DNA of 64,000 bases from Lentzea albida (GTDB taxonomy: Bacteria; Actinomycetota; Actinomycetes; Mycobacteriales; Pseudonocardiaceae). Positions 23,436-31,664 of this stretch are shown in pieces. Under the pieces are notes generated by a model that was given only the letters and a program-made list of their open reading frames with translations, searched no databases and was not told the DNA's origin. Position 1 is the first letter of the stretch. Every line of letters starts with the position of its first letter. A program made the position numbers and the translations under genes. The DNA is taken from assembly GCF_900111005.1 (NCBI RefSeq), contig NZ_FOFV01000007.1, forward strand, positions 62,001 through 126,000. The letters are read 5' to 3'.

Positions 23436-24593
23436 ATGCGGATCGTGAACGTCACAACGGCGGTGGTGGCCTACCACGGTGAGGCCACGCTGGTGCGGAT
23501 CGACACCGACGAGGGCCTCAGCGGGTACGGCGAGGCCAATCCCGACGCCGGCGCGGGCGCCGTCGTCGGCATGATCGAGTTCCTGACCCCCCTGCTGATC
23601 GGCGAGGACCCGCGCAACGTCGAGCGCTGCTGGGAGAAGCTGCGCCGCCACAAGGTCTTCGCGGGCCCGCAGGCCGGGGTGTTCGTGATAGCGCTGTCCG
23701 GGATCGAGATCGCGCTGTGGGACCTCGCGGGCAAGGCCGCGGGCCAGCCGGTCTACCGGATGCTCGGCGGGAAGTTCCGCGACCGGATCCGCCTCTACGC
23801 CGACTGCGGCGACGGCGACGACCCGGCGGGTTCGATCGCGGGCTGCGTCGACCGCGCCCAGCGCGTCGTCGCCGAGGGCTTCACCGCCCTCAAGTTCGAC
23901 GTCGACAACCTCCGCCACCCGGCGAAGTACGACGACTACAACCACACCGTCAACGCCGCCGAGATCAGGTCGATGGTCGAGCGCGTGGCCGCCGTCCGGG
24001 AGGCGATCGGCCCGGACGTCGACCTGGCCATCGACCTGCACGCCCGCTACGACCTGCCGAGCGCGTGCCGGATCTCGTGGGAGCTCGAGCCGTTCGACCT
24101 CATGTGGCTCGAGGAACCGCTGCCCGCCGAGAACGTGGACGCGCTCGTCCGGGTGCGCGCGCAGACCCGCACCCCGATCTGCGTGGGCGAGAACCTCTAC
24201 CTGCGGTGGGGTTTCCGCGAACTGCTCGAACGCGGAGCCGTGGACGTGATCGAGCCCGACGTGCCGAAGTGCGGCGGCCTCGCCGAGGCCAAGAAGATCG
24301 CGAACCTGGCGGAGCTGCACTACATCCCGTTCGCACCGCACCTGGTGTCGACGCCGCTCGGCACGATGGCGACCTCGCACCAGTGCGGGGCGATCCCGAA
24401 CTTCCTCGTCCAGGAGTGGCACGCCCTCGACGAGCGCGCGGTGTGGGACAGCTACGTGCACGCCCCCGACGGGAGCGGGTCGATCGTGAAGGACGGGTAC
24501 ATCACGCTTCCCGACACGCCTGGGATCGGTGTGGAGCTCGACATGGACGGGGTGCGGGCGCACGCGGTGGCGGGGTACGGGGTGTTCGAGTAG
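23436..24593 (+). CDS. Enolase-superfamily acid-sugar dehydratase (mandelate racemase type)
   Basis: The protein has 385 residues from the ATG at 23436 (GGGAGAG just before); an in-frame ATG at 23385 lies in the probable operator region. Catalytic features: Lys in TALKFDVDN, Asp-x-His in AIDLHARYD, Glu in WLEEPLPAEN, Glu in CVGENLYLRWG, His in FAPHLVSTP. The DxH pattern and EEPLPxEN match galactonate/mannonate-type dehydratases. It is transcribed away from gntR. With the second dehydratase at 17755 and the importer between, the locus probably handles two related sugar acids or two epimers. Confidence 0.85.
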   Translation: MRIVNVTTAVVAYHGEATLVRIDTDEGLSGYGEANPDAGAGAVVGMIEFLTPLLIGEDPRNVERCWEKLRRHKVFAGPQAGVFVIALSGIEIALWDLAGKAAGQPVYRMLGGKFRDRIRLYADCGDGDDPAGSIAGCVDRAQRVVAEGFTALKFDVDNLRHPAKYDDYNHTVNAAEIRSMVERVAAVREAIGPDVDLAIDLHARYDLPSACRISWELEPFDLMWLEEPLPAENVDALVRVRAQTRTPICVGENLYLRWGFRELLERGAVDVIEPDVPKCGGLAEAKKIANLAELHYIPFAPHLVSTPLGTMATSHQCGAIPNFLVQEWHALDERAVWDSYVHAPDGSGSIVKDGYITLPDTPGIGVELDMDGVRAHAVAGYGVFE

Positions 24594-24714
24594 CGCTCCG
24601 GAGGCGCTGCCGGGGGAACCAGGTGAGGTCTGGTCGGGTGGAGCGGGTGGAATGCCCGCTCCGCCTGGCAGAGCAGGGCCGGCTCGCCCGCCGCCGGGCG
24701 GGAAGCCGGGTTCC

Positions 24715-24738
24715 GGGAGGCGGGAGGCGGGAGGCGGG
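24715..24738 (+). repeat. GGGAGGC heptamer repeat, potential G-quadruplex
   Basis: Three full GGGAGGC units plus GGG, giving four G3 runs separated by AGGC, in the gap after the dehydratase gene. It fits the G3-N4 quadruplex rule on the plus strand. Confidence 0.6.
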
Positions 24739-24798
24739 CAGCAGCGTGCGGGCCGCAGGCCACGGGAGGCGGCGTGCGGACCGCAGCCCCCACACCGA

Positions 24799-24836
24799 AC
24801 GTGGCCGGCTCCCCACCATGCGGGAGCCGGCCACGT
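24799..24836. terminator. Strong hairpin terminator between convergent genes
   Basis: ACGTGGCCGGCTCCC (24799-24813) and GGGAGCCGGCCACGT (24822-24836) are perfectly complementary over 15 bases, with an 8-base loop. It stands between the dehydratase stop (24593) and the GH62 stop (24850). No T-run is present, as is common in actinomycetes; it probably works for both directions. Confidence 0.75.
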
Positions 24837-24849
24837 CCTCACGCCTTCA

Positions 24850-26373
24850 TCAGCGTTGCAGCGTCAACAGACCCGGCCGGTACGGCAGGAGCCCGTAGTC
24901 ACCGCCCGAGTTGGGATTGCGCCCCTGGTAGAGGAACTGGAGGTTGCAGGGGTCGATGGTCTTCGTCTGGTCCGGGTTGGTGCGGATCAGGTCACCGTGG
25001 CTGATGTCGTTGGTCCACGTGGCGCCGCTGTTCGCCTTGCCCGCGAACGGGTTGCTCTCGGTGGCGGCCTGCGGTGTCCACGCCCCGTTGAGGCTGCTGG
25101 ACGTGAACGACCGGAAGTAGCGCCCGCCGCTGCCCATCGCCTCGACGATCATCAGGTACTGGTTCTGGCCCTGGACCTTGTAGACCTCGACGGCCTCGAA
25201 CAGGTTCGCGGTCGTGTCGCTCATGATCTGCGTCCAGGACGAGCCGAAGCTGCCGGGGAAGTTCCCGATCGGCATGGAGGCCCGGTAGATCTTGCCGTTG
25301 TCCCCGGCGAAGAACAGGTACATGTTCGTGCCGTCACCGATGAGCGTCTGGTCGATCGGGCCGGTGCCCGAGTTCGGGATGGTGCCGGTGAAGAGGGTCT
25401 GCGCCGACGACCAGCCGTTCGGGTTGGTCGGGTCGCTCGACGTCCGGTAGCTGAACGTCGTCGGGCCCCACTGGTAGGTGAGCACCCAGATGTTCTTGGG
25501 GGCGAAGTAGAACAGCGTGGGGGCGACCGCGCCGGTGTTCATCGCGTTCTGGCTCGCCGAGCCCATGTCCGACCAGTTCGTGAAGGTGCCGAAGTTCATC
25601 GAGCCCCACGTCGTCCCGGTGTCGTGCGTCGTCGCGTAGACGAGGTGTCTGCCGTTGTACATGACGTGGGTGAAGTCCTTGAGCGAGACCCAGCCCTGCC
25701 TCGGCTGGGCCAGCGGGCCGGTCGAGGACCAGCGGTAGGTCGACGGGAGCTGGCACGTGCCGCCCGGTGAGGTGGTGGTCGTGGTGGTGGGGTTCGTGCC
25801 GCCGACGCGGACGAGCTGCCACTGCTGGTTGGTCCCGTTCCAGTCGCTGTACTGGACGACGTTGGCGCCGTCCGCGGTCGAGCCGCCCTGGACCTCGACG
25901 GCCTTGCCGCTGTTGCGGTTGACCAGGCGGACGTACCCGCTGTCCGAGTCGGCGAGGCGGAACTGCTGGTTGGTGCCGTTCAGGTCGGACCACTGGACGA
26001 TGCCGCCGCCGTCGGCGGTCGAGAAGTTGTAGACGTCGAGGACCTTGCCCGACAGCCGTGACTTGAGGCGGTAGTAGCCGCCTCCCGAGTCGACGAACTG
26101 CCATTGCTGCTGGTTGCCGTCGTTGCGGGCCCACTGGGTGATGCGCGCGCCGTCGTTCGTGGCGAGGTTGTAGACGTCCAATGCCTTGCCGCTGTTGCGG
26201 TTGACCAGCACGTACCAGGCGCTGGTGTCCACTGTGGCCGCGGAGACGGACGTCGCGCCGAAGGCCGCGAGCAGGCCCCCGAGCAGGACGGCGACGGCGG
26301 CGCTGATGCCCGCCATCCGGCGGCGGCGGGCGCGGGAGGCGGAGGTGTGCGGGTGATGGCCAGGTCCGGCCAT
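24850..26373 (-). CDS. Secreted GH62 alpha-L-arabinofuranosidase with ricin-type lectin domain
   Basis: The protein has 507 residues from the ATG at 26373, which has AGAGGAG 7 bases before it. An Arg-rich n-region (SRARRRR) and a hydrophobic stretch ending ATSVSAA form the signal peptide. A ricin-B-type beta-trefoil follows (about 45-190) with repeated NxxSGKxxDVYN and QW motifs. A Pro-Thr linker leads to the GH62 five-bladed propeller: [31 protein letters not shown] and [14 protein letters not shown]62 enzymes release arabinose from arabinoxylan; the lectin domain binds the polysaccharide. The operator-like palindrome at 26533-26548 lies upstream. Confidence 0.9.
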   Translation of the reverse strand: MAGPGHHPHTSASRARRRRMAGISAAVAVLLGGLLAAFGATSVSAATVDTSAWYVLVNRNSGKALDVYNLATNDGARITQWARNDGNQQQWQFVDSGGGYYRLKSRLSGKVLDVYNFSTADGGGIVQWSDLNGTNQQFRLADSDSGYVRLVNRNSGKAVEVQGGSTADGANVVQYSDWNGTNQQWQLVRVGGTNPTTTTTTSPGGTCQLPSTYRWSSTGPLAQPRQGWVSLKDFTHVMYNGRHLVYATTHDTGTTWGSMNFGTFTNWSDMGSASQNAMNTGAVAPTLFYFAPKNIWVLTYQWGPTTFSYRTSSDPTNPNGWSSAQTLFTGTIPNSGTGPIDQTLIGDGTNMYLFFAGDNGKIYRASMPIGNFPGSFGSSWTQIMSDTTANLFEAVEVYKVQGQNQYLMIVEAMGSGGRYFRSFTSSSLNGAWTPQAATESNPFAGKANSGATWTNDISHGDLIRTNPDQTKTIDPCNLQFLYQGRNPNSGGDYGLLPYRPGLLTLQR

Positions 26374-26532
26374 GAGCATGCTCCTCTTCGTTGAGGTCGG
26401 TGCGACAAGCGCACGAAGGGTCAACCGGCCGCTTGCGCCGAGCGGTTCGGTTGTGCGCATCCCCGGACGGACCGCGATCTCCAGCGGTCCGTCACACACT
26501 GTGGAGGACGCCCCACACCTGGTCAAGAACGC

Positions 26533-26548
26533 GTCGAACGCGTTCGAC
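26533..26548. promoter_or_regulatory. 16-base perfect palindrome upstream of the GH62 gene
   Basis: GTCGAACGCGTTCGAC is perfectly self-complementary with a central CG, as in LacI-family operators for glycoside hydrolases. A related GTCGAATGCCGTCGAAC follows near 26569. It lies about 160 bases before the GH62 start. No LacI gene is in the window. Confidence 0.5.
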
Positions 26549-26603
26549 AGGGCCGTTCGCCGCGACCCCGTCGAATGCCGTCGAACGGCGTCGGCCTACC
26601 GCG

Positions 26604-28574
26604 TCACGCGCCGGCCGGACCCGCTGCCGACCCGCGCAGGAACATCAGGACCAGGTTGACGGCCACCGCGGCCCCGACGACGGCGGTGAGCGGGGCGGCC
26701 AGACCGGGCAGCGCCCAGGTTCCCAGCGCCGCACCGAGGAAGGCCGCACCGGCACCCGCGACCAGGCCCCTGCGCCGGACCTTCCGAGTCCACTCAGGAC
26801 GGACCCACGCCACGTAGGCGCCGAGCCCGATCAGCGCGCCGACGCCGGGAACGACCGCGGTGGCGCTGACCACGTAGTCGTCCGGGTTGACCGTCCACAC
26901 CACCAGAACGCCCAGGAGCCAGCCGCCCAGTCCGAGCGGAAGTGCCGTCAGGGCACGGATCCACGCGCTCCTCCTCGAGGAGAACCCACCGCGGCGGCGT
27001 GCGGAGCGGGCGATCAGCGCCAGCACCACCAGGCCGAGGAGCGCGCCGCCGACCGCGACACCGATGAGGAGCCTCGCGATGGTGGACATGCTCATGGGCA
27101 CGTCGCCGAACGCCACCGGCCGGGGGTCGAAGCCGGAGTCGTCCACCTGTCCGGTGGCGTAGAAGGTGGTGAGCATGTGCTTGCTCGCTTCCGGGCGGTG
27201 TTCCCAGAAGTCGTACGTGTGGTCGAGTCCGGAGAGGACGACCTGCTTGCCGCGGGACAGCGACGGGAGCAGGTCCTGGGTCGCGAGCTGGGACGGGGTC
27301 GAGAAGTCGATCTCACCGCTGACGACGAGCGTCTCGACGTCGCTGGGGCGCACGGTGCGGTAGTCGGTGTTGTCGGGGCTGTCCGGCCACACCGTCGCGA
27401 CACCCGACGGGCCCGCCCAGAGGAAGTCGGTGGAGGCGTTGCCGAGGATCGAGCCGGGGTCGCCGCCGGCGTCGTAGTAGCGCCGGTTCGCCGGTGCGTC
27501 GATCATGGCGAACGAGGCGAACTCGCCCCACACCAGCGAGTCAGGCAGGACGACGTCGCCCAGCACGGACATCGCCCACAGGGCACCGGTGTCGCCGCTG
27601 AGGTACGCGTCGAGCACGGTCGGCGCGCTGTTCGGCGCCTGGGACTTCCCGTTGTGGTGCAGGGCGTACTGGCTCAGCACCCGGACGTTGGTGTCCTTGA
27701 CGGCCAGCGGTCCCCAGCGCTGCGGCATCGCGGTGGCGACGTCGCGGACCGACGCGGCGAGGTCCGGGGTGCGGGCCGCGCACCCGGCGTCGGCGCGGCA
27801 CAGGCCGGTGTACTGGCCGAACTGCGAGTCGGTGGTGCGCGGGTCCCAGAACAGGTGGCCGGGAGTGTTGACCGACACCATCACGGACCGCCCCAACGAC
27901 TCGGGGTGCCGCCACGAGTAGATCATCGCGGTGCGGGTGCCCGCACTGGAGCTGATCAGGTTGATCCGGTCGTAGCCCAGGGCCGTGCGGGCCGCCTCGA
28001 AGTCCTCGATCCGCTGGACGATCGAGTACCCGGTGAGGTCGACGCCGTCCCCGGTCAGCCGGTCGGCGCACAGCTCGAACGCCTTGCTGGTGGAGGGCAG
28101 GGTCTTCGCGTCGGCGATTCCACCACCGTTGCGCATGGACGCGGCGACCTCCGGGCAGTCCAGGCGTCGTGACCCGTCCACCCCGCGGTACCCGACGAGC
28201 ACCACGTCGCCGGTGCCGGTGAGCCTGCTCGCCTGCGGGAAGTCCATGTTGGTGGCGCCGGGACCACCGCCCAGCCGGAACACCGGCGCGCCCGGATTCG
28301 GCGTGGTGGCGCGGATCCTGGTCACCGGCAACGCGATGAGGTCCGAGGCGGGGTCGCGGCGGTTCTCCGGCACCACGAGCGTGCCGCAGTCGGCGGCGAG
28401 GGTGCCGGACTCGGTGGTGTAGTCGCAGGGCTCGGTCGTCAGGGAGCCGGGGGCCGCCCCGTCCGGCACGGTCATCGTCCCCTCGGGACTGACACCGAGG
28501 TAGGCGAGGCCGAGGAGCACGGCACCGGCGAGTCCGGCGGCGACCGTCCGCCGGGAGGGCTTGATCGAAGGCAT
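26604..28574 (-). CDS. Membrane-anchored alpha/beta hydrolase (TAP/prolyl-peptidase-like) with C-terminal membrane segments
   Basis: The protein has 656 residues. The N-terminal membrane anchor is AAGLAGAVLLGLAYLGV. The hydrolase domain has the oxyanion region RLGGGPGATN, nucleophile Ser in LISSSAGTRTA, acid in VSGEIDFSTP and His in SGLDHTYDFW, as in actinomycete tripeptidyl aminopeptidases. About 490-650 holds four or five membrane helices, which is unusual for TAP enzymes. It probably acts on peptides outside the membrane. It is divergent from a two-component system with 107 bases between, and is a likely target of it. Confidence 0.75.
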   Translation of the reverse strand: MPSIKPSRRTVAAGLAGAVLLGLAYLGVSPEGTMTVPDGAAPGSLTTEPCDYTTESGTLAADCGTLVVPENRRDPASDLIALPVTRIRATTPNPGAPVFRLGGGPGATNMDFPQASRLTGTGDVVLVGYRGVDGSRRLDCPEVAASMRNGGGIADAKTLPSTSKAFELCADRLTGDGVDLTGYSIVQRIEDFEAARTALGYDRINLISSSAGTRTAMIYSWRHPESLGRSVMVSVNTPGHLFWDPRTTDSQFGQYTGLCRADAGCAARTPDLAASVRDVATAMPQRWGPLAVKDTNVRVLSQYALHHNGKSQAPNSAPTVLDAYLSGDTGALWAMSVLGDVVLPDSLVWGEFASFAMIDAPANRRYYDAGGDPGSILGNASTDFLWAGPSGVATVWPDSPDNTDYRTVRPSDVETLVVSGEIDFSTPSQLATQDLLPSLSRGKQVVLSGLDHTYDFWEHRPEASKHMLTTFYATGQVDDSGFDPRPVAFGDVPMSMSTIARLLIGVAVGGALLGLVVLALIARSARRRGGFSSRRSAWIRALTALPLGLGGWLLGVLVVWTVNPDDYVVSATAVVPGVGALIGLGAYVAWVRPEWTRKVRRRGLVAGAGAAFLGAALGTWALPGLAAPLTAVVGAAVAVNLVLMFLRGSAAGPAGA

Positions 28575-28632
28575 GGGAGAAACCTAGGAATTCCCGCGTC
28601 CGCGATCTTCCCCGCGGCGAGGAGAACCGTCT

Positions 28633-28644
28633 CCCTCGCGAGGG
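28633..28644. promoter_or_regulatory. Palindrome CCCTCGCGAGGG in the hydrolase/kinase divergent promoter
   Basis: A perfect 12-base palindrome, extended by outer T/A to TCCCTCGCGAGGG. It lies between the hydrolase start (28574) and the kinase start (28682) and could be the response-regulator site. Confidence 0.4.
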
Positions 28645-28681
28645 GGATGCCGCGGGCCCCGTCTCCTGACATCGTCTGCGG

Positions 28682-29848
28682 GTGATCAACAGCCAGTCGC
28701 TGTCCCGTGCGCGGACCAGTCTGAAGCGCCAGTCCTATGTGGTCGCGGGCGTCTGCGCCGTGGCCGACGTGCTGTCGTTCCTGGTGCAGGACCTCCCGGT
28801 CAACGGCGCGTGGATCGTCGCGCTGGTCTCGATCGTCGTGGCGGACGCGGCGCTCGCCGGCCGGACGAGCTGGTCGGGAGCCGTCGCGGTCGTCGCCGTC
28901 GTGGTCAACGCCGGGGTGGCCGTGCTGCTGGGCGGCCCGCGGACGCTGCGGTTGAACGAGACCGGGGTCCTCGTGGCGTCCTACCGGGCGGGTGCGTGGC
29001 TGCGCGGGTGGCAGGCGAGGGCCTCGCTGCTCGCGGTGATCGGCGGGCTCGTGCTCGCCCACCTCGCCCGCGGGTACGTCCTCGACTGGCACGTGCTCGT
29101 GTCGGCGGCGAAGGTCGGGCTGGTCTCGTGGCTCGTCGGCCGCTACACCACCTCCCGCCGCGCCTACCTCGACGAGATGAGACGGCAGGCCGAGCAGGAG
29201 GAACGCGAGGCGAAGGACGCCGTCGACGCCGCGATCGCCGAGGACCGCGCGGCCATCGCCCGCGACCTGCACGACGTGATCACCCACCACGTCAGCGCGA
29301 TCAGCGTGCACGCGGGCGCGGCACGGCTGCGCCTGACCAGGACCGCGGGCGACGAGTCCGCGCTGAAGTCCGTGCGGTCGGTGGAGGACTCCAGCCGCAC
29401 CGCGCTGCACGACCTCAGGCAGATGCTCGACCTGTTGCTCGGACAACGCCCCAAGGCCGACCGCGACCCCGGTCTGGCCGACGTCACGACGATGGTGGAA
29501 CGCCTGCGGGAGACCGGGCTCGAGGTGCGGCTGGACGTCTCGGGCACACCGCGCGCCCTGCCGCCGGACCTCGACGCCGCGGTGTTCCGCATCGTGCAGG
29601 AGATGTTGACCAACGCGCTGCGCCACGGCGACGGCGGTCCCGTCGAGGTCGCGGTCCGCCACTCCGGCGACCGGCTGCACGTCGAGACGGTCAACCCCTC
29701 GTCCGCCGGCGAGGGGCGGGAAGGGCGTGGTCTCGCGGGCATCCGCGCCCGTGCCGAGGAGTTCGGCGGGGTGCTCGACCGGGGGCTGCTGCCAGACGGC
29801 CAGAATTGGCGCACCGCCGTCACGTTCCGCTTCGGAGGCCCCGCATGA
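28682..29848 (+). CDS. Sensor histidine kinase, NarL/DesK type (HisKA_3)
   Basis: The GTG start gives 388 residues. Four to five membrane helices occupy about 18-150. A coiled linker (YLDEMRRQAEQEEREAK) leads to the dimerisation helix with phospho-acceptor His197 in IARDLHDVITHHV. The ATPase domain has EMLTNALRHG (N box) and EGRGLAGIRARAEEFGG (G box). It is coupled to the response regulator by a 4-base overlap (ATGA). The signal is probably at the membrane, since there is no large extracellular domain. No Shine-Dalgarno is obvious. Confidence 0.9.
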   Translation: MINSQSLSRARTSLKRQSYVVAGVCAVADVLSFLVQDLPVNGAWIVALVSIVVADAALAGRTSWSGAVAVVAVVVNAGVAVLLGGPRTLRLNETGVLVASYRAGAWLRGWQARASLLAVIGGLVLAHLARGYVLDWHVLVSAAKVGLVSWLVGRYTTSRRAYLDEMRRQAEQEEREAKDAVDAAIAEDRAAIARDLHDVITHHVSAISVHAGAARLRLTRTAGDESALKSVRSVEDSSRTALHDLRQMLDLLLGQRPKADRDPGLADVTTMVERLRETGLEVRLDVSGTPRALPPDLDAAVFRIVQEMLTNALRHGDGGPVEVAVRHSGDRLHVETVNPSSAGEGREGRGLAGIRARAEEFGGVLDRGLLPDGQNWRTAVTFRFGGPA

Positions 29849-30519
29849 CCATCACCGTCCTGATCGCGGACGACCACGCGGTCTTCCGCTCGGGCCTGCG
29901 CGCCATCCTCGACACCGAGGACGACCTGGAGGTCGTCGCCGAGGTGGCCGACGGCGACCAGGCCGTGGACGCCGCGCTGCGACTGCGCCCGGACGTGGCC
30001 GTGCTCGACATCAGCATGCCGCGCCGCGACGGCCTCGGTGCCGCCACCGCCATCCTGGCCGCCCCCGGCAACCGCACCCGGATCATCATGCTCACCACGC
30101 ACGACACCGACGAGTACGTGCACCGCGCGATGAGCGCGGGCGCCCGCGGGTTCCTGCTCAAGTCGATGCCGCCGGAGGAGATGATCGCCGCGGTGCGCAT
30201 CGCGGCCCGCGACGACGTGCTGATCGACCCGTCGATCGTGCGGCGGCACCTCGCGCGCTTCGCCGACACCCTCAGCGCTCCCGCTCTCCCCGGCGACATC
30301 GACCGGCTGACGGCCCGCGAGCGCGAGGTGCTGTTGCTGCTCTCCCGTGCCCACACCAATTCGGAGATCGCCGGCCTGCTGCACGTCGGCGAGGAGACGG
30401 TGAAGTCGCACGTGTCGAGCATCCTGCGCAAGCTCGGCCTGCGCGACCGGACGCACGCGGTCGCGTACGCCCACCTCACCGGGTTCGCCGGGCAGGGCAG
30501 GGCTTCCGGCGGGAGGTGA
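29845..30519 (+). CDS. NarL/FixJ family response regulator
   Basis: The protein has 224 residues. Receiver domain: acidic pair in LIADDHAVFR, phospho-acceptor Asp55 in AVLDISMP, Thr in MLTTHDTDE and Lys in FLLKSMPPEE. The C-terminal LuxR HTH is about 155-215: LTAREREVLLLLSRAHTNSE, then LHVGEETVKSHVSSILRKLG. It is the partner of the kinase immediately upstream. The last codons overlap the first of two 48-base direct repeats. Confidence 0.92.
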   Translation: MTITVLIADDHAVFRSGLRAILDTEDDLEVVAEVADGDQAVDAALRLRPDVAVLDISMPRRDGLGAATAILAAPGNRTRIIMLTTHDTDEYVHRAMSAGARGFLLKSMPPEEMIAAVRIAARDDVLIDPSIVRRHLARFADTLSAPALPGDIDRLTAREREVLLLLSRAHTNSEIAGLLHVGEETVKSHVSSILRKLGLRDRTHAVAYAHLTGFAGQGRASGGR

Positions 30520-30605
30520 GGGTTCGGCGGTGTTGCAACGATGGCCACCCGCTCCACCGGAAGGTGAGGACTCGGCGGTGTTGCGCCGGTGGCCACCCGT
30601 TCCGC
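30514..30605. repeat. Two tandem copies of a 48-base unit after the response regulator
   Basis: Units begin with AGGTGAG at 30514 and 30562 and share CGGCGGTGTTGC and GGCCACCCG blocks. The first copy includes the response-regulator stop codon, so duplication probably arose from the 3' end of the gene. No gene lies in the second copy. Confidence 0.65.
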
Positions 30606-30645
30606 CGGCAGATCCCGGCGCAGCCCGGCAGCGTCGCGCCGCCGG

Positions 30646-31212
30646 CTACCCGTTCCGGTCGAGCAGAGCGCTGCCCAGCCACTCCCGGAACAGCCCGAAG
30701 TGCGCGTTAGCCGCCGCGACGGCGACGTCCGCCTCCTCGTCGGGCACCACGGCCCCCGCGAGCGCGCCGAAGCGCCGGAACCTCCGCCGCGCGTCGCCGT
30801 CCGAGGCGAAGAACGACACGGGCACCGGACCGAGCGCCTGCCCGACCCAGCGCGTGATCAACTGCCCGCCGAGGCGTGCGCCCTCCACGACGTACAGGGA
30901 GCCGACGAGCGCGGGCAACGCCTCGACGTCGGGCGGTGACGCCCGCGGCAGCGAAGCGATCCGCGACGGGCTCCACCCCAGGCCTCGCAGGTCGGAGGTC
31001 AGCCGTTCGGTGTCGGGCGCCAGGTCCCACGGCAGCCGGTGTGCGGCGGCGGACGCCGTCAGCGCCTTCTCCAGCGGTTCGTGGAACCCCAGGAACGCCG
31101 CCAGCACCTCGCTGTAGCGCGCGGGCGTGAGTCCGGAGAGGAACGCGAGGTCGTCCTCCAGCGCCTGGTGTGCGGTGCGCGTGTCGGTGCGCAGGCGCGT
31201 CAGCAGGGTCAC
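30646..31212 (-). CDS. Biliverdin-forming heme oxygenase of a phytochrome module
   Basis: The protein has 188 residues from the GTG that overlaps the upstream response-regulator stop (GTGA). It has the all-helical heme-oxygenase fold: proximal heme ligand His15 in RTAHQALE and the distal-helix pattern VGSLYVVEGARLGGQLI. Bacterial heme oxygenases linked to phytochromes cleave heme to biliverdin, the chromophore. It is last in the operon phosphatase, response regulator, heme oxygenase and lies opposite the bacteriophytochrome, so it probably supplies that chromophore. Confidence 0.85.
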   Translation of the reverse strand: MTLLTRLRTDTRTAHQALEDDLAFLSGLTPARYSEVLAAFLGFHEPLEKALTASAAAHRLPWDLAPDTERLTSDLRGLGWSPSRIASLPRASPPDVEALPALVGSLYVVEGARLGGQLITRWVGQALGPVPVSFFASDGDARRRFRRFGALAGAVVPDEEADVAVAAANAHFGLFREWLGSALLDRNG

Positions 31213-31664
31213 GCCACGGGCACTTCCGGCGGGGCGCCGGGGCGCACGAAACCGTTGGTGTGCCAGTACTCCACGGCACCCTGCAGCACGGTCCGGAACA
31301 ACGTGAAGTTGACCGGCTTGTAGACGTAGCTGTCCGCGCCCGCCTCGGAGCACCGGTCGATGTCCGCGGACGTGGTCGACGAGGTGAACACGACGACGAT
31401 CACGTCCCTGAGCCGCGGGTCCTCGTCGGCGCGGAGTTCCTGCAGCACCCGGAACCCGTCGGTGCCCGGCATGTTCAGGTCGAGCAGCACCAGCACCGGG
31501 TGCGGCAGGGCGTCGTCGCGCAGCCGGTCCGGGACGCGGTGCCCGTCGTGCAGGAACTCGAGCACGAGCTCCGGGTGCGACCGGGACAGGGCGCGCAGGA
31601 TCGCCTCCCGGTCCTCCTCGCTGTCCTCCACGACCAGCACCACCTGCTCGCCGCTCGCGGTCAC
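31209..31664 (-). CDS. Single-domain response regulator, Rcp1-like phytochrome partner
   Basis: The protein has 151 residues from a GTG overlapping the phosphatase stop (GTGA). It is a receiver domain only: acidic pair in VVEDSEED, phospho-acceptor Asp62 in LLDLNMPG, Ser/Thr in VFTSSTT and Lys in VYKPVNF. The extended loop after alpha-3 and the C-terminal helix ending VEYWHTNGFV match Rcp1-type regulators that receive phosphate from bacterial phytochromes. No output domain is present, so it may act by binding the phosphatase or other partners. Confidence 0.85.
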   Translation of the reverse strand: MTASGEQVVLVVEDSEEDREAILRALSRSHPELVLEFLHDGHRVPDRLRDDALPHPVLVLLDLNMPGTDGFRVLQELRADEDPRLRDVIVVVFTSSTTSADIDRCSEAGADSYVYKPVNFTLFRTVLQGAVEYWHTNGFVRPGAPPEVPVA

